A stretch of DNA of 62,796 nucleotides from Companilactobacillus futsaii JCM 17355 (GTDB lineage: Bacteria > Bacillota > Bacilli > Lactobacillales > Lactobacillaceae): contig NZ_AZDO01000146.1 of the NCBI RefSeq assembly GCF_001435505.1, forward strand, positions 8,424-71,219, read 5' to 3'. Position numbers and translations under genes: made by a program. Below, piece by piece: positions 18,168 to 26,264 of the stretch (position 1 is the first letter of the stretch; the number at the start of each line of letters is the position of its first letter). The notes under the pieces were generated by a model, which did no database searches, was not told the origin of the DNA, and worked only from the letters and a program-made list of their open reading frames with translations.

Positions 18168-19655
18168 TTTATAATAACTGTTGAAAATATAATCGCTTGT
18201 TTTAAAGCTTAGTTTATTATTCCAATATTCAGAAGATTGCATATTTAATGTATCGTTTAAAAATACATAATTATTGTACGGAACTTTATATTTTAAGGGT
18301 CTGGATTCTGAAAGAAAAGAACTATCATTCACACGTTGAATATTAGAATGGTAATTGGCCATCATCATAAACATAGTTAAGGAATATGTAATAAAAATCA
18401 ATATTAAGATAGCTTTTTCTAAAATTTTAGAGGATTCATTCGATAATGTATCTATAGCTTTTCGAAAATATAGTATTGATACAATGAATAGAAAAACGAA
18501 TGAACTAAAATACTCTCTAATAAATATAGGAGACAAAATAAAAAAGAAGGGTACGATTAATGCAAGAAAACTAAATAAATAAAAATAAATATCTAAGAAT
18601 TTTATATTGTTAAAGATTATGAATGTAGATATTAATATAAACAAAAAAAATAGTACACCAAATACTGTATCAAAATAGGCAAAAATCTTATTAACATTTA
18701 TGATTTGATTTGTGTATTCATTTATTTTGTAATTATATTTAATATAAATGTTTACAATGGAATAATATGAAATAAATAACAAGGAAGATGAAATCAAAAA
18801 AAGTTTTATCTTTTTATTAGAAATATTTTTCCATGAAATTATTAAAATGGAGATGGAAATTAGTAGAATGATTTGCCAATTGAAAGTTAATATCCAAAAG
18901 TGTGTAATGAAATTGAAATTATGTATAGATTTGACAAAGGAAAAAGCAACTTTGTGATATGAAGAATTATTATGATGGTATGATGGATTCGAGAACATTA
19001 TAATTGCTGACATTAAGGCTCCTAAGAGATAAGCATACATAGGTTTTAGAGATAAATTATATAATTTAAGCTTGTTTATAGTGTGGATAAGCAAGATTGA
19101 AAAGAATCCAATAAAAATTTGATAAATAGTCATATGTTCGACAAAAAGTCCACCAGCCAACGAAATTAAGAAATAGATAGGAATAGGTAACATAGATTTT
19201 TTTTTAATATGATTTTTAATCAAAACAAAATAGAAAAGTAATAATGTGATAGGTGGAAGATAATTTGCAAAGCCACTAAACCATAAGAAAATACTTCTAA
19301 TATATTCCATTTGAAAAATAGTTAGAAATGCTAATGATAATCCGAGAGATACTTTTCCCTTACCTGTTAAATTCCATATACACCAAATAAATAAAGTTAC
19401 AGTACTGGCATACACTATGGCGGCAAATAGAGAGCTGTGCATTATTAATATTTCGAATATATTTCCCAAGTATCTACCATTGCAGCTCCCACCAAACACT
19501 GGATTATTTCCATAGAAATTGTGTTTTAGTAAATAAATGCCATTATTTCCCCACCAAAAGTAGTCATCTCCAACAGGAATTATTAAAAAAGACATGATAA
19601 TGAAATATATATATATCATTACAAAAGAAAAGTAATAATTTTTTTTAAAAAGCAT
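18165..19655 (-). CDS. Polytopic membrane protein, DUF6056/GT-C-like
   Basis: 496 residues with about 11-13 hydrophobic segments. Just after the first membrane segment is V-G-D-D-Y-F-W-W; an acidic pair in the first external loop is typical of GT-C-type glycosyltransferases using lipid-linked sugars, and the overall look recalls DUF6056 proteins of LAB. The gene is very AT-rich, opposite in strand to the phage late genes, and lies between the phage terminator and the candidate attR. I infer a lysogenic-conversion (moron) gene that could modify a surface glycopolymer. Family recognition is from memory. Confidence 0.6.
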   Translation of the reverse strand: MLFKKNYYFSFVMIYIYFIIMSFLIIPVGDDYFWWGNNGIYLLKHNFYGNNPVFGGSCNGRYLGNIFEILIMHSSLFAAIVYASTVTLFIWCIWNLTGKGKVSLGLSLAFLTIFQMEYIRSIFLWFSGFANYLPPITLLLFYFVLIKNHIKKKSMLPIPIYFLISLAGGLFVEHMTIYQIFIGFFSILLIHTINKLKLYNLSLKPMYAYLLGALMSAIIMFSNPSYHHNNSSYHKVAFSFVKSIHNFNFITHFWILTFNWQIILLISISILIISWKNISNKKIKLFLISSSLLFISYYSIVNIYIKYNYKINEYTNQIINVNKIFAYFDTVFGVLFFLFILISTFIIFNNIKFLDIYFYLFSFLALIVPFFFILSPIFIREYFSSFVFLFIVSILYFRKAIDTLSNESSKILEKAILILIFITYSLTMFMMMANYHSNIQRVNDSSFLSESRPLKYKVPYNNYVFLNDTLNMQSSEYWNNKLSFKTSDYIFNSYYK

Positions 19656-19776
19656 AAATCTTTCCTCGTACCTTGATTTGTTTTTATCTAATTAACATAA
19701 TATCATCACTAATAAAGATATCCAAATATGTCCAAGGTTCATAATTTACTGTAAATTGCCTTCTATAGTATAAAAA

Positions 19777-19817
19777 CATCCATCATCTATTAATTTAAGT
19801 GATGGGTGCTTTTTAGT
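19777..19817. terminator. Terminator-like hairpin near the prophage end
   Basis: Arms CATCCATCA and TGATGGGTG with a 15-nt loop and T-runs on both sides. No gene in the window ends just before it, so it may belong to an untranslated transcript or be a leftover boundary element. Confidence 0.5.
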
Positions 19818-19963
19818 GACTGGGTTGTGATACAATTTTGATTATTGAAGAGCTGGAAATTAATAAATATTTTACCTTTTAACTAGGTAAAAAAGGGTAA
19901 GAAAAGATAACTATTTGCGCTTATTTTGCGCAAAAGCGTCATAAAGACTGATACATGGACTTT

Positions 19964-19982
19964 TTCAAATCCTGTACTCACC
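19964..19982 (+). other. Candidate attR: tRNA-like T-loop plus acceptor 3' strand
   Basis: TTCAAAT followed by CCTGT and ACTCACC reads as the T-loop, T-stem 3' strand and acceptor 3' strand of a tRNA. The 5' T-stem partner and the rest of the cloverleaf are missing, so it is not a tRNA gene. Many LAB phages integrate in tRNA 3' ends and leave such a duplicate at the far end. The intact tRNA and the integrase would lie outside the window to the left. Confidence 0.5.
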
Positions 19983-19995
19983 TTAAATAAATGGA

Positions 19996-20028
19996 AAAGG
20001 AATGCTGAGTTAACGGCATTCCTTTTTT
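19996..20028. terminator. Terminator of the SAP-domain gene, possibly bidirectional
   Basis: Arms GGAATGC and GCATTCC with a TTTTTT run on the plus strand and TTTT on the minus strand. It overlaps the stop of the minus-strand gene. Confidence 0.75.
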
Positions 20029-20963
20029 GTGTTTTCAAAAGTGTTTTGATAAATTTTATCGATAGCTTCGTAGTTATACGTCAATCCCGCCTTTAGAAGG
20101 GCAACTAATTCAACGTCAGAGAATAGACTGTCTATTTGTTGGTATTCATCCAAAATACAGTGAAATTGTAATAAAAGACTGTCATCTGAGACACCGCTAC
20201 CTGCTTGGAATCGAATTAGTTTATTTACATAATTCATGGGGAAAATTGCGCTTTTTGATTTTAAATCATCGAGACTTTCAAGGTGCTGTTTGAGCTCTGA
20301 CAGTTGATAATTGTCAATATTTGATGATTGTCCAGCGGGGGCTAAAAAAATTATTTTTAAACAGGTATCCAAGAAATCAATTTGGTCGACATCATATTTT
20401 AATTTGCTAAAAAGTCTGTGACTAAGGACTTCAAACAATTTTTGATAACGCCTTTCTTGAAGGTATTTTTGAATTAGAAAGTCGGTTATTTGATCAATAA
20501 TAATTATAGGATCATTTTGATCGTTAGATACCCCAGCCATTTCGGCAGTTTTAAAAGTAATAACATTGTCACAATAATTCTCAGTAATAAAGTGGACAAG
20601 AGGGTTGTTATCGAGCAATTCTTGGCCTTGGTCGGTAAGTAAAAAAGTTTTGGTTTTGATAATTTTATTAATTTCTTCGTGGTTGAGATTCTCTATAATA
20701 CGATCTATTAGGATTGCTTTGCGTCCAGTGGTAGAAAGATCATGTTTTATGAGAATGTCTTTTAGTTGATCAACGTAAAATTTAGATAAGCTCAATTCTC
20801 TTTCAAAGCTTAAGGTCAATAATCCTTTTTCTAGCAAATGATTAGCAATACTAGTTTCTGAGACCATAAAGACATTTCTGAGGATATGTGAATTAAAGTA
20901 ATAGTCCTCACGTTTTCCATCCAAAATTGATAGGGCATAGATTTCTCCAAAGTTTAGCATCAT
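20010..20963 (-). CDS. SAP-domain protein of unknown function
   Basis: 317 residues. Residues about 59-93 match the SAP helix-extension-helix motif (L-S-L-S-x-x-x-V-x-x-L-K-D-I-L and G-R-K-A-I-L-I-D-R-I), a nucleic-acid-binding fold. The rest is mostly helical. ATG 20963 is preferred over GTG 20969 because AAAGGAG lies 5 nt before it. SAP proteins of this kind are common single genes in lactobacilli; target and role are unknown. It is the first convincingly chromosomal gene right of the prophage. Confidence 0.7.
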   Translation of the reverse strand: MMLNFGEIYALSILDGKREDYYFNSHILRNVFMVSETSIANHLLEKGLLTLSFERELSLSKFYVDQLKDILIKHDLSTTGRKAILIDRIIENLNHEEINKIIKTKTFLLTDQGQELLDNNPLVHFITENYCDNVITFKTAEMAGVSNDQNDPIIIIDQITDFLIQKYLQERRYQKLFEVLSHRLFSKLKYDVDQIDFLDTCLKIIFLAPAGQSSNIDNYQLSELKQHLESLDDLKSKSAIFPMNYVNKLIRFQAGSGVSDDSLLLQFHCILDEYQQIDSLFSDVELVALLKAGLTYNYEAIDKIYQNTFENTKKECR

Positions 20964-21017
20964 TTTCACTCCTTTAGGAGAAAATACGAAAAAAGATGAA
21001 CAAAATTTTGTCCATCT

Positions 21018-21224
21018 TTATTTATCGTTAAATTCTTCTTCTTCATTAGATTGGATACTGCGTAATTTGGAAATCGGCCTTAATAACATTTTCTTTGAAG
21101 TTGTTACTTGGCGGACGTGTGAATCTGGTTCATCGTGATGGTGTAAAAGAAATAAGTCAGCCGCAATTATTGAAGCCGTTAAGAAAGTATTTAACTGTAA
21201 GACCCGTTTCAATCTTTTTTTCAA
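21018..21224 (-). CDS. Small hypothetical membrane protein
   Basis: About 68 residues with a basic N-terminus, one hydrophobic segment (about residues 10-26), then His/Asp-rich and acidic tails. No family recognised. TTG 21224 gives a better spacing to AGAGGA than TTG 21230. It lies 54 nt upstream of the SAP gene on the same strand and may be co-transcribed with it. Confidence 0.45.
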   Translation of the reverse strand: MKKRLKRVLQLNTFLTASIIAADLFLLHHHDEPDSHVRQVTTSKKMLLRPISKLRSIQSNEEEEFNDK

Positions 21225-21260
21225 TGGCAATTCCTCTTTTTAGCTAAACTATAGCATATT

Positions 21261-21755
21261 TTAGTCGTACCATATTAGTTCTTTGGAATTTAAAAAAGCT
21301 GAACGACCCAAACGACTACCATCGTAATAAATAATTGAACTGAGACCCTCCATATAGTCTTCAGGGGACATATCTAATACTTTAAGTACCTCTGATAAGG
21401 AAATTCGTTGAACTGTTGCTACAATGTTTTCTCGTCTTTTTTCGCTGAGTTTTGTAAAGTTGCGATTAACGTAAATTTCTAGTTGGTTATTTTTTAAATA
21501 GTTGACGTTTTTTACGTAATTTATCCATGATTTTTCTTCAAAATTAGCCTGTTTTTGAGGATGCTCCTTAAAATCATAAATCAGCTTGTTGAGTGTATGA
21601 TTGATCTTTTTAATTTTATTAGCTAAATGGTGATCTCTTTTTTCTTCAGTAGACAGATTGTCTGTTGGACTACTTTTGCTTGCATAGACGTTGTTAGGAA
21701 AACTCGTAAATATAGTCAAGGCTAGTAAATTCAACAAAGTAAGCTTTAGTTTCAT
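21261..21755 (-). CDS. Secreted hypothetical protein
   Basis: 164 residues. Residues 1-25 are a signal peptide (K-L-K-L-T, hydrophobic core, likely cleavage after V-Y-A-S). The mature part is helical and charged, with no catalytic motif that I recognise. AGGAG precedes the ATG. Together with the two genes downstream on the same strand it could form a small operon. Function unknown. Confidence 0.65.
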   Translation of the reverse strand: MKLKLTLLNLLALTIFTSFPNNVYASKSSPTDNLSTEEKRDHHLANKIKKINHTLNKLIYDFKEHPQKQANFEEKSWINYVKNVNYLKNNQLEIYVNRNFTKLSEKRRENIVATVQRISLSEVLKVLDMSPEDYMEGLSSIIYYDGSRLGRSAFLNSKELIWYD

Positions 21756-21865
21756 TAATTTGCTCCTATTTATTTTGCATCATTATAGCTGAAGTTAAAA
21801 AGGATATTCCACACGAATTTGATATATTAAATCAATTGAAATTTTCTGACTAAATACGAATAATT

Positions 21866-21900
21866 AAATAAAAAAAGATCACCTGAAGTGACCTTCCTCA
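21866..21900 (-). terminator. Terminator-like hairpin on the minus strand
   Basis: Read on the minus strand: AGGTCAC, short loop, GGTGATCT, then a run of T. No gene directly precedes it, so it may end a small RNA transcribed leftward. Confidence 0.5.
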
Positions 21901-22012
21901 ATGAAAGAGATATGTGTGAATAGATTTTTCTAGGTTTTAATTGTAATATCTCTATCGATTTATATTATATAACAAAAATATGATAATGTAATATGCTTAT
22001 TGAACATAAAAA

Positions 22013-22045
22013 TAAAGGACCCTACGATTGAGTAGTGTCCTCTTT
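22013..22045 (-). terminator. Terminator of the K+ channel gene
   Basis: On the minus strand AGGACACTAC, TCAATC loop, GTAGGGTCCT, then T-rich. It lies about 190 nt downstream of the channel stop. Confidence 0.5.
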
Positions 22046-22127
22046 GTTAGAAGAATATTTTATAGAAGAATCGTACTAATGAGAATTTTAGTTTTAATAT
22101 TACATATTTTGGTTTTCTTCTAACAAA
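22043..22127. repeat. Perfect 13-bp inverted repeat, 59 bp apart
   Basis: TTTGTTAGAAGAA at 22043-22055 and its exact reverse complement at 22115-22127. The outer arm overlaps the end of a terminator hairpin. It could be the stem of a small RNA or the ends of a tiny non-autonomous element. Confidence 0.7.
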
Positions 22128-22231
22128 ATAATTATATTACAAGTTAATGATAAATAAACAAAAAGTATTAATAAATATAAATGAAAACGTTATTAAAATA
22201 CAATACTTACTATATCGAAAAATATTAATCA

Positions 22232-23002
22232 CTATTTAAGTTTTTCTTGATCGTTCTGCTGCTTTAATTGGACGATTTCTTGTTGCAGTTTCTGATTTTC
22301 AGATTCAATATGATCCAGTTTGGACAGAATTTGTTCCAATTTATCATCACTTTCGTGATTATGCTCGTTAGTAAAGTAATTAGTTATCGTACTAGTCAAA
22401 GTTCCAATAAAGCCGATTCCAACGATCATTAAGGAAACTGCTGCCAATCTACCCATCAAAGTTTGAGGAGCAACGTCGCCATAACCGACAGTTGATGCTG
22501 TGACGATAGCCCACCAAAAAGAATTACTTAAAGAAGCCTTTTCAGCTAATGAATAAGTGATGGCTGATGTAACTAAGACTATGCCACAAATTATTAATAA
22601 ATAAACAAAACCATTGATCTTTAAAAATCTTTTAGCGCTTTTTTGCATCTTACCAGCAGTTCCAATGAGTCGAACGAGGGTGAACACTTTTGAAAAGCGA
22701 ATGACATTGAAGACTCGGAAAAATCGAAAGACATTAAAAATAGTAAAGAAGGGCATGATTGCTAACAAGTCAACGATATTATGTCGGAAAAAATGCATTT
22801 TATTTTTAGCTAAAAATAACCTTCCAAAGTAATCGAATCCAAAAATTAATAAAGTTGTAAAATCAATTTCGACATATGGTGATTTGGAAATATTAAAACC
22901 GGGAATAAAACTCAAAACTAAAATTACTAATGATAATAGTCCTGCTAAGACAATAACAACATAATAACTATCTGAATGTAAGAATCGATTGAATTTTTGC
23001 AT
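22232..23002 (-). CDS. Voltage-gated-type potassium channel
   Basis: 256 residues. Membrane segments S1-S4 span about residues 13-115, with an S4-like helix carrying Arg/Lys at about every third position (R-F-F-R-V-F-N-V-I-R-F-S-K), so a voltage sensor is plausible. The pore has the selectivity filter T-V-G-Y-G-D (about 172-177) followed by S6. The cytosolic C-terminus (about 218-256) is a leucine-zipper-like coiled coil, probably for tetramerisation. No RCK domain. AAGGAG precedes the ATG. It stands alone, divergent from the TraX-like gene. Confidence 0.88.
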   Translation of the reverse strand: MQKFNRFLHSDSYYVVIVLAGLLSLVILVLSFIPGFNISKSPYVEIDFTTLLIFGFDYFGRLFLAKNKMHFFRHNIVDLLAIMPFFTIFNVFRFFRVFNVIRFSKVFTLVRLIGTAGKMQKSAKRFLKINGFVYLLIICGIVLVTSAITYSLAEKASLSNSFWWAIVTASTVGYGDVAPQTLMGRLAAVSLMIVGIGFIGTLTSTITNYFTNEHNHESDDKLEQILSKLDHIESENQKLQQEIVQLKQQNDQEKLK

Positions 23003-23121
23003 AATTTACTCCTTAACCTTACTGTTTTGTAATATATCACTAACGGTTGTGTTAGGTATATTTACAAGCCTTAGAGAAATTTGGATAATGTGAAATATTG
23101 ATGAAAGAGGAGATTATATAT

Positions 23122-23901
23122 ATGCAACAATTCATACCAAGTATTTCTAATAAGGCGATGAATCGCGAAAAATTTAAAATCATCTTAATGGGGTTGATGG
23201 TTTTGGATCATATTGAATATTTTATTTCCCCATATTTAGCAGATTTTTTCCATATTATTACTAGAGTTGTCGCAGTTGGCTTTGCATATTTAGTAGTTGA
23301 AGGGATGCATTACACTCATAGTCGTAAAAACTATCTAGTTCGTTTAGTTGGTTGGAGTGTTTTTATGGCTTTAGGTAATTATTTACTAAATATATTTGTT
23401 TTACGACAATCAAATCAAATGTCTATCCTCGGTGACAACATTTTTGCAACGTTAGCGTTAGGATTAATAGTTATTTGGCTGTGGGATAATCAATCAAAAA
23501 ATTTAAATACTAAGAAAAAATTACGTATTTTATCGGTGGTATTATTGATTTTTAGTATCGTCCCATTCTTTGAAGGCAGTACAGTCGTTGTACCATTTAT
23601 GTTTATTACTCAGTTAACGCATCAAAATATCAAGAAACGAAATCTTTGTTATCTAGGTTTAATGGCAATCTTAGCGTTGCTTGAGTTACCAATGGCACTG
23701 ACTGTCCCAATTAATAACTTTTTAATGTTGTTTGACAGTATCGCTATGAATGCCAGTGATATTTTCTTTGTTTTAATAATTCCACTGTTACATTTTTACA
23801 ACGGTAAAATTGGTCCACATAGTCGACAATTGAAGTATCTTTTTTATATTTTTTATCCGGCTCACTTATGGTTAATTCATTTAATTATCAATGTGCTATG
23901 A
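23122..23901 (+). CDS. TraX-family membrane protein
   Basis: 259 residues from ATG 23122, chosen because AAAGAGGAG lies 9 nt upstream; the TTG at 23098 has no site. Six to eight hydrophobic segments, with the early motif L-M-V-L-D-H-I-E-Y typical of the TraX group (named after the F-pilin acetylase). Members of this acyltransferase-like membrane family are widespread in LAB chromosomes, where the substrate is unknown. It lies 33 nt upstream of the GTPase gene on the same strand, so co-transcription is possible. Confidence 0.75.
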   Translation: MQQFIPSISNKAMNREKFKIILMGLMVLDHIEYFISPYLADFFHIITRVVAVGFAYLVVEGMHYTHSRKNYLVRLVGWSVFMALGNYLLNIFVLRQSNQMSILGDNIFATLALGLIVIWLWDNQSKNLNTKKKLRILSVVLLIFSIVPFFEGSTVVVPFMFITQLTHQNIKKRNLCYLGLMAILALLELPMALTVPINNFLMLFDSIAMNASDIFFVLIIPLLHFYNGKIGPHSRQLKYLFYIFYPAHLWLIHLIINVL

Positions 23902-23934
23902 TAAACTATTTGCAGTAGCTCTGGAGGAATTAAA

Positions 23935-25887
23935 ATGAAGCAAATAGTAACAGGAATCGTAGCACACGTCGATGCGGGCAAGACTACTTTGTCAGAAGCT
24001 TTACTATATCAAACGGGTGCACTTAGAAAATTAGGAAGAGTCGATAAAGGAAATGCCTTTTTGGACCCAGATGCTTTAGAAAAAAAGCGCGGAATCACGA
24101 TATTTTCTCACCAAGCTAATTTACAATATCAAGATTTGAAATTGACACTTTTGGATACTCCAGGACACGTCGATTTTGCCTCCCAGACAGAACAAGTCTT
24201 GAGTGTTTTAGATTATGCTATTTTAGTAGTTTCAGCGACTGATGGCGTGCAAGGTTACACGAGGACCTTGTGGCATTTGCTAGAGCATTACCAAGTTCCA
24301 ATTTTTATTTTTGTCAATAAAATGGATGCAGTAGGGGTTGATCGACAAAAAGTCCTAGCAGATTTGCAAAAAAATTTAGCTAATGGTTGTGTCGATTTTG
24401 AATCTGATAATTTTCAAGAAGACGTATCAATGGTAGATGACGATGTCTTGGAACAGTTCTTAGATAATGGTGAACTAGTAGATTCAACCATTCAAAGATT
24501 GATCAAACACCGCCAGGTCTTTCCAGTTTTCTTTGGTTCAGCCTTGAAAATGGAAGGTATCGAAGAGTTTTTGCAAGGTATTCAACGTTTTTCAACTAAA
24601 GAAGATTATCCAACAGAATTTGGTGCTAAAGTTTTCAAAATTTCTCACGATGATAATGAACGTTTGACGTGGGTTAAGGTTACTGGTGGGGTATTGGAAA
24701 ATAAAGCTGTTTTGTACCATGATCAAAAAGCTAATCAACTACGAATTTATGATGGTTCAAAATTTGCTTTAAATCAAAATTTATCAGCTGGTGAGGTTTG
24801 TGCCATTACCGGTTTGACTGATACTTATCCAGGATTAGGTTTGGGAAAACAAGCAGATAGTGAAAAGCCAACTATTCAACCAGTCCTAAACTTTGCTTTG
24901 GATCCTAAGAAGAACGATATTCATCAATGCTTAGAGGCATTGCGTCAATTGGAAGATGAAGACCCACAATTACATGTTCAGTGGTTAAGTCACTTACAAG
25001 AAATTAGAATTCAAGTGATGGGTCAAGTCCAATTAGAAATAATTCAACAGTTATTGTTAGATCGTTTTAGTTTAGATGTTAACTTTGGTGAGGGAAATAT
25101 CTTATATAAAGAAACCATTACAAAACCTATTGAAGCGGTAGGGCATTTTGAACCTTTGCGTCATTACTCAGAAGTTCATTTATTACTAGAGCCAGGTCCA
25201 GTTGGCAGTGGTTTACAATTTGCCTCGAATTGTAGTTTGGATGTTCTAGCTAGCAATTGGCAACATCAAGTCTTGAGCAATTTGCAGTCAAAAGAACATT
25301 TAGGAGTGTTGATTGGCGCACCTATCACTGACATGAAGATTACTTTGATCGGTGGAAAAGCTAGCAATGTTCACTCAGTTGGTGGAGATTTCAAGGAAGC
25401 TACTTGGCGAGCTGTTCGACAAGGTTTGATGGAATTAAGAAACAATGGTAGTCAATTGTTGGAACCTTGGTATCAATTCCGATTAGAAGTACCACAAGAT
25501 CAAGTGGGACATGCTATGAATGATATTCAACAGATGAATGGCACTTTTGAAACTCCAGAAATGATTGATGGGTCAGACTTAACGATAATTTCTGGGACAG
25601 CGCCAGTAAAAACGATGCAAGGCTATTCACAATCGGTTAATTCTTATACGCATGGTTTAGGTAATTTAGAATGTGTTGTAATGGGATACCAAGCTTGTCA
25701 CAATGCAAAAGAAGTGATTGAGAGTAGAGATTATGATCCGGTATCAGATTTAGAAAATACACCAGATTCAGTTTTTTGTGCTCATGGCGCTGGTTATCCA
25801 GTTTCTTGGAATGAAGTTCCACAAATGGCTCACGTACCTTTTTTAATAGAAATTATTATTGGCATATTCTTCGCCAGCAGAATTTAA
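23935..25887 (+). CDS. EF-G/Tet(M)-like translational GTPase
   Basis: 650 residues, close to Tet(M) (639) in length and domain order. All GTPase motifs are present near the N-terminus: A-H-V-D-A-G-K-T-T, R-G-I-T-I, D-T-P-G-H-V-D-F and N-K-M-D, and no EF-G-type insert. Domains II-V follow. The domain IV loop that reads S-P-V-S-T-P-A-D in Tet(M) is here V-H-S-V-G-G-D-F, and the C-terminal helix differs. So this is a relative of the ribosomal protection proteins but tetracycline resistance should not be assumed. Its 3' end overlaps the convergent gene by 45 nt. Confidence 0.8.
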   Translation: MKQIVTGIVAHVDAGKTTLSEALLYQTGALRKLGRVDKGNAFLDPDALEKKRGITIFSHQANLQYQDLKLTLLDTPGHVDFASQTEQVLSVLDYAILVVSATDGVQGYTRTLWHLLEHYQVPIFIFVNKMDAVGVDRQKVLADLQKNLANGCVDFESDNFQEDVSMVDDDVLEQFLDNGELVDSTIQRLIKHRQVFPVFFGSALKMEGIEEFLQGIQRFSTKEDYPTEFGAKVFKISHDDNERLTWVKVTGGVLENKAVLYHDQKANQLRIYDGSKFALNQNLSAGEVCAITGLTDTYPGLGLGKQADSEKPTIQPVLNFALDPKKNDIHQCLEALRQLEDEDPQLHVQWLSHLQEIRIQVMGQVQLEIIQQLLLDRFSLDVNFGEGNILYKETITKPIEAVGHFEPLRHYSEVHLLLEPGPVGSGLQFASNCSLDVLASNWQHQVLSNLQSKEHLGVLIGAPITDMKITLIGGKASNVHSVGGDFKEATWRAVRQGLMELRNNGSQLLEPWYQFRLEVPQDQVGHAMNDIQQMNGTFETPEMIDGSDLTIISGTAPVKTMQGYSQSVNSYTHGLGNLECVVMGYQACHNAKEVIESRDYDPVSDLENTPDSVFCAHGAGYPVSWNEVPQMAHVPFLIEIIIGIFFASRI

Positions 25888-26133
25888 CATTTCCTGCCAA
25901 GAAGAGAAGATAGTTGATTTTCGTACATGTTTTTCCCAAGCATCAATCGGTAGGCGTTCTAAAGCCTTTTGACTAGTCACGCCAATCGATTCAAAGAATT
26001 CTTCAATACAAAAAAATTGCGTATTTTGTTCCATGAATCGGTTGGTGAAGTAATGAGTAAATTGAATTTCTTTTAAATCAGTTCTAATTTGACATTCTTG
26101 TTTGATAAGCTCCAGTCTCTGTTTGGTTTGCAT
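25843..26133 (-). CDS. Conserved hypothetical protein, convergent with the GTPase gene
   Basis: 96 residues, helical, with no membrane segment or known motif. AGGGG lies 9 nt before the ATG. The last 45 nt run antisense to the 3' end of the GTPase gene, so the two messages overlap tail to tail and no terminator separates them. Function unknown. Confidence 0.55.
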   Translation of the reverse strand: MQTKQRLELIKQECQIRTDLKEIQFTHYFTNRFMEQNTQFFCIEEFFESIGVTSQKALERLPIDAWEKHVRKSTIFSSWQEMLNSAGEEYANNNFY

Positions 26134-26179
26134 AATAACTAATCCCCTATAAAAAAATTATTTACTATTCATTAATAAG

Positions 26180-26197
26180 TATATCAAAGTTGATATA
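26180..26197. promoter_or_regulatory. 18-bp palindrome upstream of uspA
   Basis: TATATCAA-AG-TTGATATA is a perfect inverted repeat about 30 bp upstream of an extended -10 (TGGTAAAAT at 26224-26232). The position suits an activator. The half-site TTGATAT also occurs, in inward orientation, upstream of the nitric oxide reductase gene. Confidence 0.5.
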
Positions 26198-26264
26198 TAA
26201 AATTACCATCTTTGTCCAGAACTTGGTAAAATTTATGTAAAGAATAAAATGGGAGGTAGGTATT

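Larger units (their letters stand above)
1..19982. mobile_element. Prophage, right (late-gene) part; left end outside window
   Basis: The gene order from scaffold and capsid through tail, baseplate, holin and endolysin is that of a Siphoviridae-type late operon of Gram-positive hosts, with nearly all genes on the plus strand, abutting or overlapping. The prophage is cut by the window start: portal, terminase, replication genes, repressor and integrase are not seen. The right boundary is inferred, not proven, from a tRNA-3'-end-like sequence at 19964-19982 that precedes clearly chromosomal genes. All structural frames that can be read are intact, so this part shows no decay. Confidence 0.9.
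19656..20009. other. 354-bp non-coding stretch at the prophage/chromosome junction
   Basis: No plausible gene. It holds a terminator-like hairpin (19777-19817), a hairpin with 8-bp perfect arms TTTTACCT/AGGTAAAA (19871-19893), a hairpin with 7-bp arms TTTGCGC/GCGCAAA (19914-19934), a tRNA-3'-end-like sequence (19964-19982) and part of the terminator of the next gene. Confidence 0.7.
21756..22231. other. 476-bp non-coding stretch with hairpins
   Basis: No ORF with a ribosome binding site. It holds a minus-strand terminator-like hairpin (21866-21900), another hairpin that would end the K+ channel transcript (22013-22045) and a perfect 13-bp inverted repeat (22043-22055 with 22115-22127). The composition is over 75 percent AT by eye. 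Confidence 0.6.

Noticed and set aside
18355-18582. Plus-strand ORF inside the AT-rich membrane-protein gene
   Set aside because: No ribosome binding site and the minus-strand frame is a coherent multi-pass membrane protein.
19860-19990. A complete tRNA or tmRNA gene at the prophage end
   Set aside because: The T-loop and acceptor 3' strand are present but the T-stem does not pair (GACTT against CCTGT) and no D-arm, anticodon arm or matching 5' acceptor strand is found.
23935-25887. Call as tetracycline resistance gene tet(M)
   Set aside because: The decoding-site loop and C-terminal helix differ from resistance proteins; only the superfamily can be supported.
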